A stretch of 64,000 nt of DNA from Duganella sp. CF402 (GCF_900109645.1 NZ_FOBG01000001.1:3648520-3712519); one strand, 5' to 3'; shown: positions 28,624 to 37,231, numbered from the stretch's first letter. Notes: generated by a model from the sequence alone, not told the origin. A program made the numbers and translations.

Positions 28624-28967
28624 AAACCTACCCAGATCTTGCCGCCGTCGATACGGGCCGGGTACGTGGCGACCGAGTGTTCCGGCGCTTCCAGGCACTC
28701 GCCGGTTTGCAGGTCGAAGTGCTGCTTGTAGATCGGCGAAGCCACCACGATGCGCTCACCCAGCGAACCGACCAGACCGCGCGACAGCACGGAGGCTTCC
28801 GAATTCGGATCGTAGTTGTCGATGGCGAACACGCGCGGGCCGCCGTCGTCGACGTGGAACACGGCCACTTGTTCGTCGTTCAGCAGCGCGCACACGCCGG
28901 TGTTAGGAACGATATCGTCCAGGTTGCAGACAGCGACCCATTTATCGGTTTGAATATCACGGTGCAT
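28620..28967 (-). CDS. nirD: nitrite reductase small subunit
   Basis: 115 residues, Rieske-like fold protein NirD. The ATG at 28967 has a TGAGGAG site 6 bases upstream. WVAVCNLDDIVPNTGVCAL, FAIDNYDPNSEASVLSRG and the DLQTGECLE strand are characteristic. The Rieske Cys/His cluster ligands are absent, as usual for NirD. Partner of NirB in the cytoplasmic NADH-nitrite reductase. 10 bases after nirB. Confidence 0.95.
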   Translation of the reverse strand: MHRDIQTDKWVAVCNLDDIVPNTGVCALLNDEQVAVFHVDDGGPRVFAIDNYDPNSEASVLSRGLVGSLGERIVVASPIYKQHFDLQTGECLEAPEHSVATYPARIDGGKIWVGL

Positions 28968-28977
28968 AATCTTCTCC

Positions 28978-31512
28978 TCAAGCTGCCTTGACTGCGATAG
29001 GGATAACGCGCTTGCGTTCTTCAATAGTGGCCGGGCGAATCTGGCCGCGTTCTTCCATGAACAGCACGTTCTGGTCGCCCTTGTCGCTGTTGACGAAGTG
29101 GCGGAAGCGTTTGCGGGTCTCTGGATTCTCGACCGCTTCTTTCCACTCGCAAGCGTAGGTGCTGACCACGTGCGCCATATCGGCTTCCAGCTCGGCGGCG
29201 ATGCCCAGTTTGTCATCGATGATGACGCTCTTCAGGTAATCCAGGCCGCCTTCCATGTTTTCGCGCCAGGTGCTGGTGCGCTGCAGGCGGTCACCGGTGC
29301 GGCTGTAGAACATCAGGAAGCGGTCGATGTACTGGATCAGCGTTGCCTTATCCAGTTCGGTGGCGATCAGTTCCGCGTGGCGAGGCTTCATGCCGCCGTT
29401 GCCGCACACGTACAGGTTCCAGCCTTTTTCGGTGGCGATCACGCCCACGTCCTTGCCCTGCGCTTCGGCGCACTCGCGGGTGCAGCCGGAGACGCCGAAC
29501 TTGATCTTGTGCGGCGTGCGCAGGCCCTTGTAGCGGTTCTCCAGTTCCACCGCCAGGCCGATCGAATCATCCACGCCGTAGCGGCACCAGGTCGAACCGA
29601 CGCAGGACTTCACGGTACGCAGCGACTTGCCGTAAGCGTGGCCGGATTCGAAACCGGCGGCGATCAGCTCTTCCCAGATCAGCGGCAACTGCTCAACGCG
29701 GGCGCCGAACATGTCGACGCGCGCACCGCCGGTGATCTTGGTGTACAGCCCGTACTTCTTGGCCACCATGCCGACAGCGATCAGGCCATCGGGCGTTACT
29801 TCACCGGCCGGCATGCGCGGCACCACCGAGTAGGTGCCGTCCTTCTGGATATTGCCAAGGAAGTAGTCGTTGGTGTCCTGCAGGCTGGCGTGTTCCTTCT
29901 TCAGCACGAACTCGTTGTTGATGGTGGCGAGGATGCTGGCGGCCAGCGGTTTGCAAACGTCGCAGCCCAGGCCTTTTCCATGCTTGTGCAGCAAATCGCC
30001 GAAGGTGCTGATCTTGCCGACTTTGATCAGGTGGAACAGCTCCTGGCGCGAGTACGCGAAGTGTTCGCACACATGGTTGTTGACTTCCATGCCCTGCTTC
30101 TTCATCTCGGCCTTCATCACCTGCGTGACGAGCGGTACGCAGCCGCCGCACGCGGTGCCGGCGGTGGTGCACGACTTCAGTTCACCGATGGTGCAGGCGC
30201 CGTTGGCGACAGCGGCGCACAGCTGGCCCTTGGAGATGTTATTGCAGGAGCAGATCTGCGCCGAATCCGGCAACGCATCCACGCCCAGCGCCGGCCTGGC
30301 CGCACCGTCCGATTGCGGCAGGATCAGGAACTCCGGCGATTCCGGCAGTTCGATCTTGTTGAGCATCATTTGCAGCAGGGTGCCGTATTCGCTGGCGTCG
30401 CCCACCATCACGCCGCCCAGCAGGTATTTGCCGCAACTGGACACCACGATCTTCTTGTAGATCTGTTTGCGCTCGTCGATGAACTGGTAGGAGTGGCTGC
30501 CCTCTTCCTTGCCGTGCGGGTCGCCGATCGAGGCCACGTCCACGCCCATCAGTTTCAGCTTGGTGCTCATGTCGGCGCCGGCGAATTCCGCCGCTTCGCC
30601 CAGCATGTGTTTCACGGCGACGCGCGCCATTTCATAGCCCGGTGCGACCAGGCCGAAGATCATGCCGCCCCACAGCGCGCACTCGCCGATGGCGTAAACG
30701 TGCGGGTCGGAGGTGACGCAGTTGTTGTTGATTTCAATGCCGCCGCGCGGGCCGATGGTCAGGCCGGCTTCTTTCGCCAGCATGTCGCGCGGGCGGATAC
30801 CGGCCGAGAACACGATCATGTCGGCATCCAGATGGCCGCCGTCGGCGAACTCCATGCGGTGGGTGCCATCCACGCCGTCGACGATGGCGGTGGTGTTTTT
30901 ACCGGTGTGGACGGTCACGCCCAGTTCTTCGATCTTACGGCGCAGCACACGGCCGCCGCCATCATCGACCTGCACCGCCATCAGGCGCGGCGAGAATTCG
31001 ACCACATGGGTTTCCAGCTTCATGTCGCGCAGGGCCTTGGCGCATTCGAGGCCGAGCAGGCCGCCGCCGATCACCACGCCGGTCTTCGAACGCTTGCCGC
31101 ATTCCAGCATCGCTTCCAGATCCTCGATGGTGCGGTAGACGAAGCAGTCCTTGCGCTCCTTGCCCGGCAGCGGCGGCACGAACGGGAACGAGCCGGTGGC
31201 GATTACCAGTTTGTCGTAGGCCAGCACTTCGCCGTCGGCGGTGCTGACGGTCTTCGCCTTGGTGTCGATGGCGGTGGCGCGGGTGTTCAGGCGCAGCACC
31301 ATGCTGTCGTTTTGTTCGAAGAAGCCTGGCTTCACCAGCGACAGGTCTTCGGCCGATTTACCGGAAAAGAATTCGGACAGGTGCACGCGGTCGTAGGCGG
31401 GACGCGGCTCTTCGCACAGCACCGTCACTTGCAGGTTCGGCGTGCCGCTATTGGCCAGGCTTTCCAGGAATTTGTGACCTACCATGCCGTGGCCGATGAC
31501 GATAATTTTCAT
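28978..31512 (-). CDS. nirB: NADH-dependent nitrite reductase large subunit
   Basis: 844 residues. FAD and NAD domains (1-300), BFD-type [2Fe-2S] site with C421, C423, C455, C458, then the sulfite/nitrite reductase ferredoxin-like half and the siroheme/[4Fe-4S] Cys pairs C637-x5-C643 and C677-x3-C681 (SGCTRECAEAQ). Carries out the six-electron reduction of nitrite to ammonium in the cytoplasm. 13 bases after narK. All prosthetic-group ligands are in place. Confidence 0.97.
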   Translation of the reverse strand: MKIIVIGHGMVGHKFLESLANSGTPNLQVTVLCEEPRPAYDRVHLSEFFSGKSAEDLSLVKPGFFEQNDSMVLRLNTRATAIDTKAKTVSTADGEVLAYDKLVIATGSFPFVPPLPGKERKDCFVYRTIEDLEAMLECGKRSKTGVVIGGGLLGLECAKALRDMKLETHVVEFSPRLMAVQVDDGGGRVLRRKIEELGVTVHTGKNTTAIVDGVDGTHRMEFADGGHLDADMIVFSAGIRPRDMLAKEAGLTIGPRGGIEINNNCVTSDPHVYAIGECALWGGMIFGLVAPGYEMARVAVKHMLGEAAEFAGADMSTKLKLMGVDVASIGDPHGKEEGSHSYQFIDERKQIYKKIVVSSCGKYLLGGVMVGDASEYGTLLQMMLNKIELPESPEFLILPQSDGAARPALGVDALPDSAQICSCNNISKGQLCAAVANGACTIGELKSCTTAGTACGGCVPLVTQVMKAEMKKQGMEVNNHVCEHFAYSRQELFHLIKVGKISTFGDLLHKHGKGLGCDVCKPLAASILATINNEFVLKKEHASLQDTNDYFLGNIQKDGTYSVVPRMPAGEVTPDGLIAVGMVAKKYGLYTKITGGARVDMFGARVEQLPLIWEELIAAGFESGHAYGKSLRTVKSCVGSTWCRYGVDDSIGLAVELENRYKGLRTPHKIKFGVSGCTRECAEAQGKDVGVIATEKGWNLYVCGNGGMKPRHAELIATELDKATLIQYIDRFLMFYSRTGDRLQRTSTWRENMEGGLDYLKSVIIDDKLGIAAELEADMAHVVSTYACEWKEAVENPETRKRFRHFVNSDKGDQNVLFMEERGQIRPATIEERKRVIPIAVKAA

Positions 31513-31525
31513 GATGCGATTCCTA

Positions 31526-32821
31526 TTAAGCGGTGGCGATTGCGGATTGTTCTACGGTGTCGGCGCTGAAGCGTGCGGCCAGCGCGCACAAGGCGGAGAT
31601 GGCGACCAACACACCGAGGATGCTCAGCGTCTGCTGCACGTCGCCGGTGCCCTTCATCAGGAAGCCGGCTGCGACTGCGCCCACGTTGCCGCCGGCGCCG
31701 ATGATGCCGGCCACGCCGCCCAAGGCGCGTTTATCGACGAAAGGCACCACGGCGTAAGTCGCGCCGCAAGCCATGTGGGTGAACAGGCCGAAGAACAGCA
31801 TGGCGGCGATGGCCAGCATGGCGTTACCGGCATGGGCAAACATCAGCAAGCCGGCGCCTTCGCCCAGCATCAGCACAAACAGCAGGGTCACGCGGTTATT
31901 CAGGTTACCGGCAGCGGCGAATTTGTCCGACACCCAGCCGCCCAGTGCGCGGGCGAACAGCGCCAGCAAACCGAAGCTGCCTGCCGCCATACCGGCTTGG
32001 GCAAGCGTCAGCTTGAAGTGATCGACGTAGTAGGTCGCGGCGATGTTGTGGATGAAGATCTCGATGCCGAAGCAAGCGCCGTAGGTGATGAACAGCAGCC
32101 ATACGCGGTAGTTGGCAGCGGCCAGCTTGAACGAATCCCAGCCGCCTTTCTTGCCGCCTTCGATGACGATGCCGGCAGCGCGCAGCTCTTTGTAGTTACC
32201 TTGCGGGCAGTCTTGCGTGAAGCGGTAGTAGACGCCAGCCATGATGATCATCAGGACGCCCGGCACGATCAGGGCAGCGCGCCAGCCGAAGCCTTCGCCG
32301 ACGCCCAGCATCACCATCGCGGCCATCAGCAGCGGCATGGCGGCTTGCGCTGCACCGCCGCCGGCGTTGCCCCACCCTGCGGCCGCCGCGTTGGCGGTGC
32401 CCACCACTTTCGGTGCGAACATCACCGAGGTGTGGTACTGCGTGATGACGAAGCTGGCGCCGGCCGCGCCGATGGCAAGGCGGAAGAACAGGAAGCTTTC
32501 GTAGCTCTGTGCAAAGGCTACACCGATCACCGGGATGGAACCCAGCAGCAGCAAGCCTGTATAGGCTTTGCGCGGGCCGAAGTGGTCGCACAGCGGACCG
32601 ATAATCAGACGCACGACGATGGTGACTGCAACAGCAGCGATATTGATGTTGGCGATTTGCGCCACCGTCAAACCGAATTCACCTTTAATCACCGGCATCA
32701 GCGGCGCGCAGGCGAACCAGGCGAAGAAGCAGACGAAGAACGCCATCCAGGTCAAGTGGAACGCCCGCATCTGAGGCGTTGAAATCGAGAAGAGCTTGAT
32801 GCTGGTAGCTTTGCTGGCCAT
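31526..32821 (-). CDS. narK: nitrate/nitrite MFS transporter
   Basis: 431 residues, 12 predicted helices. The nitrate signatures are GWGNAGGGAAQAAMPLL in helix 5 and GAGGNVGAVAAGFL in helix 11, the two Gly/Asn-rich motifs of the NNP family. First gene of operon A. The ATG at 32821 follows GGGAT; a TTG at 32845 would overlap the terminator U-tract and is rejected. Preceded by a 308-base control region that holds a terminator, two ANTAR hairpins, a sigma54 promoter and NtrC-like sites. Confidence 0.95.
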   Translation of the reverse strand: MASKATSIKLFSISTPQMRAFHLTWMAFFVCFFAWFACAPLMPVIKGEFGLTVAQIANINIAAVAVTIVVRLIIGPLCDHFGPRKAYTGLLLLGSIPVIGVAFAQSYESFLFFRLAIGAAGASFVITQYHTSVMFAPKVVGTANAAAAGWGNAGGGAAQAAMPLLMAAMVMLGVGEGFGWRAALIVPGVLMIIMAGVYYRFTQDCPQGNYKELRAAGIVIEGGKKGGWDSFKLAAANYRVWLLFITYGACFGIEIFIHNIAATYYVDHFKLTLAQAGMAAGSFGLLALFARALGGWVSDKFAAAGNLNNRVTLLFVLMLGEGAGLLMFAHAGNAMLAIAAMLFFGLFTHMACGATYAVVPFVDKRALGGVAGIIGAGGNVGAVAAGFLMKGTGDVQQTLSILGVLVAISALCALAARFSADTVEQSAIATA

Positions 32822-32838
32822 TTTTTTATCCCGTTCAG

Positions 32839-32893
32839 AAAACAAAAAGGCGTCCGCGCAACCGCAGGCCTAAGGCCGGGTTGGGCGGACGCC
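32839..32893 (-). terminator. attenuator terminator in the narK leader
   Basis: On the minus strand a perfect 9-bp outer stem (32885-32893 with 32849-32857), continued by AACC/GGTT and GGCC/GGCC inner pairs, is followed by TTTTTGTTTT. It ends only 18 bases before the narK ATG, so transcripts stop here unless read-through is allowed. This is the place expected for a NasT/ANTAR-controlled attenuator. Confidence 0.92.
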
Positions 32894-32901
32894 GTTGTCC
32901 T

Positions 32902-32962
32902 GCCAGTCCGTCCTTGGACCAGCTATGAATTCGTGTGTTTCTGGGAGATCGCCGTTGATCCC
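32902..32962 (-). promoter_or_regulatory. ANTAR-type two-hairpin RNA in the narK leader
   Basis: Two stems with six-base loops on the minus strand. P1 (32945-32962) is GGGATC / GATCTC with loop AACGGC. P2 (32902-32923) is an 8-bp stem with two G-U pairs and loop AAGGAC. Both loops have A at position 1 and G at position 4, the known recognition signature of ANTAR proteins. The linker is 21 bases, longer than usual. P1 begins just after the start site predicted from the sigma54 promoter, and P2 ends 8 bases before the terminator stem. Confidence 0.82.
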
Positions 32963-32975
32963 TTGCCCTATCCAT

Positions 32976-32991
32976 TGCAAGAGCTGTGCCA
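32976..32991 (-). promoter_or_regulatory. sigma54 (-24/-12) promoter of the narK-nirBD-nasA operon
   Basis: Minus-strand TGGCACAGCTCTTGCA: GG and GC dinucleotides with exactly 10 bases between them, and a near-consensus match to TGGCAC-N5-TTGCA. The predicted start site is about 32965, directly in front of the ANTAR hairpins. Activation by NtrC is expected for such a promoter. Confidence 0.87.
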
Positions 32992-33088
32992 GCCCTCAAA
33001 AAAGCCCGGCTACAGAGGGAAACGACTAAAAAATGCGGTCTGGCGGGAAGCCGATAAAATTGGTGCACTGCGATGTTGCGGTGCACAG

Positions 33089-33118
33089 CGCACGCTATCG
33101 GTGCAACAAGATGGTGCT
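33089..33118. promoter_or_regulatory. tandem NtrC-like enhancer sites
   Basis: Two overlapping matches to TGCAC-N7-GTGCA: CGCAC-N7-GTGCA at 33089-33105 and TGCAA-N7-GTGCT at 33102-33118, one and two mismatches respectively. They lie about 100-130 bases upstream of the -24 element, a usual enhancer distance. They are also just in front of the DUF1801 gene, whose own promoter may overlap. Confidence 0.55.
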
Positions 33119-33129
33119 ATCCTCCCGAT

Positions 33130-33486
33130 ATGAGCGCTGCTAAATTTGAAACGATTGACGCCTACCTGGCGTCTGTGGATGAGACCAAGGCCGGAACCCT
33201 TCGGTCCATCATCGACTTTGTCCTCGCCGAGTTCCCGGCGCTCGATGTCAAGATGGCCTGGAACGTCCCGCATATTCATCGGGACGGCCAGTATGTGATG
33301 GGACTTGCCGCCTATAAGAAGCACCTGACAGTTTCACCGTGGAGCGTGTTTGTCATGGAGGACTTCAAGGCGCGTCTCGCGCCGCTGGTCGTGTTCAAGA
33401 ACTGCTTCCAGATCCCCGTCGACTGGGAAATCGACCGGGATCTCCTGCGCGACCTGGTACGCGCACGGCTGGCGGAACTGGCCTGA
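33130..33486 (+). CDS. DUF1801 (YdhG-like) domain protein
   Basis: 118 residues. The fold is the small YdhG/DUF1801 domain: FETIDAYLASVDETKAGTL at the start, AWNVPHIHRDGQYVMGLAAYKKHLTVSPW in the middle (typical MKWNIP...KKHISL pattern), and an acidic helical end. Cytoplasmic protein of unknown role. The ATG at 33130 begins the conserved part; an earlier in-frame start has no ribosome site and would cover the NtrC-like sites. Convergent with the PilJ-type gene, only one base between the stops. Confidence 0.75.
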   Translation: MSAAKFETIDAYLASVDETKAGTLRSIIDFVLAEFPALDVKMAWNVPHIHRDGQYVMGLAAYKKHLTVSPWSVFVMEDFKARLAPLVVFKNCFQIPVDWEIDRDLLRDLVRARLAELA

Positions 33487-33487
33487 T

Positions 33488-34162
33488 TCACCCCGCCGCA
33501 GCCAACGCGGCGGCCACCATCTCGTCGATTTCGCCGCTGATGTTGGAGAGGACGCCCGCCACCACCGAGAATTCCTTGCCCGCCTGCCCTGCGCGCGCCG
33601 CGACGATGCGGGCGTTGAAGGCCACCATGCGCGCCTGGCGGTTGATGGTTTCAATATCGGTAATCACGCCGCGCAATTGTTTTTTCATCAGTCTTGCATG
33701 CAGCTTGGCCTGTTCTTCATAGATGCCGGTGATCTGGTTCAGGATCGCCAGCGTGGGCGTAGTGATGCGCACCAGCTCCGCCAGCAATTCGGCACTGTCA
33801 CTGGCGTCGTTGCCAATCGCGCGCAGCGTGCGCTCGGCCAGGTCGGCAAACGCCGTGATGGCGCGGTCGCCTTGCGGCTTGCCGAAGTAGGCCTGCTCCA
33901 GCTCCGGGCAGAACACGCCCGGCAAGCCGTCGCCATCGGTCAGCAGCGATTTGTGCGCCCCACGGAACAGTGCCAGCGCTTCCTGCGCTATCGCCGCCGC
34001 GCCGTCCTGCTGCTGCGATGCCAGCACGGCGTACAGCACCAGCCGCTGCGAGGTGAAGCGACGACGCCCGGACAGATTGATCAGGGCGCCGAAGACTTCT
34101 CCCGGCAAAGGCTTGCCGCCGTGGGATCCGGCAGCGGGTGCGATAGGCGCGTGCATGTGCAT
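33488..34162 (-). CDS. soluble PilJ-type sensor with half an MCP signalling hairpin
   Basis: 224 residues, no signal peptide or membrane helix. Residues 27-40 (LINLSGRRRFTSQR) match the start of PilJ-type ligand domains (consensus INLAGRQRMLSQR), the fold used for nitrate by the chemoreceptor McpN and related to the NarX/NarQ P-box. The C-terminal 55 residues (VAFNARIVAARAGQAGKEF) match one arm and the tip of an MCP signalling hairpin, then the protein stops. ATG has an AAAGGAG site. Last gene of the nitrate ABC operon, 16 bases after nrtC. Likely a cytoplasmic nitrate sensor or adaptor; function is inference. Confidence 0.72.
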   Translation of the reverse strand: MHMHAPIAPAAGSHGGKPLPGEVFGALINLSGRRRFTSQRLVLYAVLASQQQDGAAAIAQEALALFRGAHKSLLTDGDGLPGVFCPELEQAYFGKPQGDRAITAFADLAERTLRAIGNDASDSAELLAELVRITTPTLAILNQITGIYEEQAKLHARLMKKQLRGVITDIETINRQARMVAFNARIVAARAGQAGKEFSVVAGVLSNISGEIDEMVAAALAAAG

Positions 34163-34178
34163 CTTGGTTCTCCTTTGG

Positions 34179-34979
34179 TTAAGCGGCTTTGGCGGGATGC
34201 GCTTGTTTCCGATACAGGAATTCCAGCACCGCGGTGCGGTACTCCATGTACCGTGCATCCGATGCCAGCGCCACGCGGTCGCGTGGACGCTCCAGCTGCA
34301 CATCGACGATTTCGCCGATGGTGGCGGCCGGGCCGTTGGTCATCATGACGATGCGGTCGGACAGCAGCACCGCTTCGTCTACATCGTGCGTCACCATCAC
34401 CACCGTGGACTTGGTGGCGGCGACAATCTTCAACAGTTCATCCTGCAGGTGGGCGCGGGTCAGTGCGTCCAGTGCGCCGAACGGTTCGTCCATCAGCAGC
34501 ACTTTCGGCTCCATCGCCAGCGCACGGGCGATGCCGACACGCTGCTTCATGCCGCCCGAAATTTCATGCGGGCGCTTGGTTTCAGCGGGCGTCAGGCCCA
34601 CCAGCGCCAGCGCGGCCAGCGTGCGTTCCTTGAGCTGCGCCTTGGTTTCAGTCGCGCCGAACACGCGCTCCACACCGAGGTAGATGTTTTCGTAGCAGGT
34701 CAGCCAAGGCAGCAGCGAATGGTTCTGGAACACCACCGAGCGTTCCGGCGACGGGCCGGCGATCTCGCGGTTGGCGCACAGCAGCACGCCGTCGGTCGGC
34801 TTGAGCAGGCCGGCGATCAGGTTGAGCAGGGTGGACTTGCCGCAGCCCGAGTGGCCGATCAGCGTGATGAATTCGCCCTTGGCGACTTTCAGGTCGATTT
34901 CACGCAGCGCGTGGAATACACCCTTCTTGGTGTGGAATACCATCTCCACGCCTTCGATATCGATGAATTTATCTTCCAT
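34179..34979 (-). CDS. nrtC: nitrate ABC transporter ATP-binding protein
   Basis: 266 residues. Walker A GHSGCGKST (about 40-48), Q-loop VFQNHSLLPWL, signature ISGGMKQRVGIARAL, Walker B VLLMDEPFGALD and switch THDVDEA. A single ATPase domain of the NrtD/SsuB/TauB class, without the NrtA-like C-terminal half found in cyanobacterial NrtC. Drives nitrate uptake with NrtB. 12 bases after nrtB. Confidence 0.92.
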   Translation of the reverse strand: MEDKFIDIEGVEMVFHTKKGVFHALREIDLKVAKGEFITLIGHSGCGKSTLLNLIAGLLKPTDGVLLCANREIAGPSPERSVVFQNHSLLPWLTCYENIYLGVERVFGATETKAQLKERTLAALALVGLTPAETKRPHEISGGMKQRVGIARALAMEPKVLLMDEPFGALDALTRAHLQDELLKIVAATKSTVVMVTHDVDEAVLLSDRIVMMTNGPAATIGEIVDVQLERPRDRVALASDARYMEYRTAVLEFLYRKQAHPAKAA

Positions 34980-34991
34980 GATCGCCGCTCC

Positions 34992-35909
34992 TTAGTTGGA
35001 CACTTGTTCGTAGGTGAAGGCACGGGCCAGCGCCACCAGCGCCTGCTCGAGCAGCAAGCCAACCAGGCCGATGGCGCCGATGGCGATGATGATGTGCGGG
35101 ACGTTCAAGTTGTTCCACTCGTCCCACACCCAGAAGCCGATACCTACGCCGCCGGTCAGCATTTCGGCCGCGACGATCACCAGCCACGCGGTGCCGATCG
35201 ACAGGCGCACGCCGGTCAGCACGAACGGCAGCGCCGATGGCAGCAGGATCTTGGTCAGGATCTTCCACTCGGACAGGTTGAGTACCCGCGCCACGTTCAT
35301 GTAATCCTGCGGCACGCGCTGCACGCCGATGGCAGTGTTGATAATCATCGGCCAGATCGAGCAGATGAAGATCGACCAGATCGCGGCAGGGTTGGCGGAC
35401 TTGAACACCAGCAGGCCAATCGGCAGCCAGGCCAGCGGCGACACGGGTTTAAGCAGGCTGATAATCGGGCCGAACATGGCGCCGACAAACTGCACACGGC
35501 CAATCAGGAAACCCAGTGGAATTCCCACCAGCGCCGCAAGGCCGAAGCCCACACCCACGCGCTGCAGGGACGCCAGCAGGTTCCAGCCGATGCCCTGGTC
35601 GTTAGGGCTGTTGCGATAGAACGGATCGGAGAACAGCTTGATCGCTTCTTCCAGCGTGGCCGCCGGCGTCGGGAATGAACTGTTCTTCACGGTGATGATC
35701 TGCCAGACCAGCACCAGCAAGGCGGCGCCCAGCAACGGGGCGACGATTTTCAGCGCGGTCGAGGAGATCTGTGCGCGCACACGCGCCGTGGTGTTGGCGG
35801 CCAGCGGACGGCGTGGGCGGCGCGGGGATGTGGCTGGTGCGGCTGGTGCAGCGGCAGCGACGGCAGCGACGACTGGTTCGGCGCTGTCGGGTTTGAGCAT
35901 GGCGTTCAT
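34992..35909 (-). CDS. nrtB: nitrate ABC transporter permease
   Basis: 305 residues with an Ala/Pro/Arg-rich cytoplasmic N-terminus (about 1-50), then six hydrophobic helices. Conserved NrtB stretches are LPPSA-like LLPSALPFVLTGVRLSIG and ARVLNLSEWKILTKI (EAA-like loop). TPAATLEEAIKLFSDPFY between helix 1 and 2 is typical of nitrate/nitrite permeases. 15 bases after nrtA. Confidence 0.92.
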   Translation of the reverse strand: MNAMLKPDSAEPVVAAVAAAAPAAPATSPRRPRRPLAANTTARVRAQISSTALKIVAPLLGAALLVLVWQIITVKNSSFPTPAATLEEAIKLFSDPFYRNSPNDQGIGWNLLASLQRVGVGFGLAALVGIPLGFLIGRVQFVGAMFGPIISLLKPVSPLAWLPIGLLVFKSANPAAIWSIFICSIWPMIINTAIGVQRVPQDYMNVARVLNLSEWKILTKILLPSALPFVLTGVRLSIGTAWLVIVAAEMLTGGVGIGFWVWDEWNNLNVPHIIIAIGAIGLVGLLLEQALVALARAFTYEQVSN

Positions 35910-35924
35910 GGCATCCTCCGGTCA

Positions 35925-37193
35925 TCAGGCTTTGATCTTGAACGAGGCGGCGAACGCTTTCGGGTTCTTGCCGTCCCACACGGAACCATCCATCATCTTC
36001 GACGTACGCAGCGGGCTCTTAGGCACCGGCGTCTTGGTCATGGTGGCAGCGTCCTTGTACAAATCGATCTGGTTGACCGAGGTGGCCACCGCCAGATAAT
36101 CAGGATCGTCCTTCAGCAAGCCCCAGCGGCGGTGCTGCGTCATGAACCACATGCCGTCCGACAGGTACGGGAAGTTGACCGCGCCTTCGTTATAGAACTT
36201 CATGTGATTCGGATCGTCCCAGGTCTTGCCCAGGCCATTCTGGTAGCGGCCCATGATGCGCTGGTCGATCGCATCCTTGCTGGTGTTGACGTAGGATTTA
36301 TCGGCGATGGTTTCAGCCATCTTGTTCTTGTTGGCCAGCGAGGAGTCGATCCACTTGCCCGCCTCGAGGATCGCGGCCATCATGGCGCGGCAGGTGTTCG
36401 GATATTTCTTGGCAAATTCCAGCGTGGAGCCCAGCACCTTCTCCGGGTGGTCCTTCCAGATTTCCTGGGTGGTGGTGGCGGTGATGCCGACACCGTCCAT
36501 GATGGCGCGGTGATTCCACGGCTCGCCCACGCAGAAGCCGTCCATATTCCCGACGCGCATATTGGCCACCATCTGCGGCGGCGGTACGGTGATCACCTTG
36601 GCGTCCTTCATCGGGTTGATGCCATTGGCTGCCAGCCAGTAGTACAGCCACATGGCGTGAGTACCGGTCGGGAAGGTCTGCGCGAAGGTGTATTCGCGCG
36701 GGTCGCTGCGCATCAGCTTTGCCAGCGAGGCGCCATCGACGCCGCCCTTGTCCGCTACTTTTTTCGACAGCGTGATGGCCTGGCCGTTGTTATTGAGGCC
36801 CATCAGCACCGCCATGTCCTTCTTCTGGCCGCCGATGCCCATCTGGACGCCGTAAAGCAGGCCATACAACACATGGGCCGCATCGAGATCGCCGTTGGAC
36901 AGCTTGTCGCGCACGCCGGCCCAAGAGGCTTCCTTGCTCAGCACGAACTTGACGCCGTACTTCTTGTCGAATCCCAGCACCGAGGCCATCACCACGGAGG
37001 CACAGTCGGTCAGCGGAATAAAGCCGATCTTGATTTCCTCCTTCTCCGGCTTATCCGAACCTGCTGCCCATACGCCCCCCGTCGACAATCCCAACATGCT
37101 CCCCCCCGCTACAAGACCTGCACCATGAATGATTTTTCTGCGTGTTTCGTTAACTGCTTCCGGCTTTTCTGTACCCAGCTTCTTGTAGTTCAT
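35925..37193 (-). CDS. nrtA: nitrate-binding protein of the ABC transporter
   Basis: 422 residues, NrtA/CmpA family. A twin-arginine signal is visible (TRRKIIHG at 17-24, then a hydrophobic stretch to WAAG), so it is exported folded to the periplasm. That separates it from NasS, the cytoplasmic homologue that binds NasT. IGFIPLTDCASVVMASVLG is the binding-site strand, and FCVGEPWNHRAIMDGVG is also family-typical. The start at 37193 lies 39 bases after the leader terminator. Frames upstream would begin inside the leader RNA. Confidence 0.92.
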   Translation of the reverse strand: MNYKKLGTEKPEAVNETRRKIIHGAGLVAGGSMLGLSTGGVWAAGSDKPEKEEIKIGFIPLTDCASVVMASVLGFDKKYGVKFVLSKEASWAGVRDKLSNGDLDAAHVLYGLLYGVQMGIGGQKKDMAVLMGLNNNGQAITLSKKVADKGGVDGASLAKLMRSDPREYTFAQTFPTGTHAMWLYYWLAANGINPMKDAKVITVPPPQMVANMRVGNMDGFCVGEPWNHRAIMDGVGITATTTQEIWKDHPEKVLGSTLEFAKKYPNTCRAMMAAILEAGKWIDSSLANKNKMAETIADKSYVNTSKDAIDQRIMGRYQNGLGKTWDDPNHMKFYNEGAVNFPYLSDGMWFMTQHRRWGLLKDDPDYLAVATSVNQIDLYKDAATMTKTPVPKSPLRTSKMMDGSVWDGKNPKAFAASFKIKA

Positions 37194-37231
37194 GGTGATT
37201 CCCTTCTTGTAGTCGTCGATAACTAAGAGCC

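Noticed and set aside
29098..31569. 823-codon open frame on the plus strand opposite nirB
   Set aside because: Same effect of GC-skewed codon use; nirB on the minus strand has every expected motif.
32961..32985. Hairpin CTCTTGC / GCAAGGG upstream of the AACGGC loop as ANTAR P1 of the narK leader
   Set aside because: Its loop has 10 bases and its left arm lies within the sigma54 -12 element, so it would not be in the transcript. The AACGGC and AAGGAC hairpins fit better.
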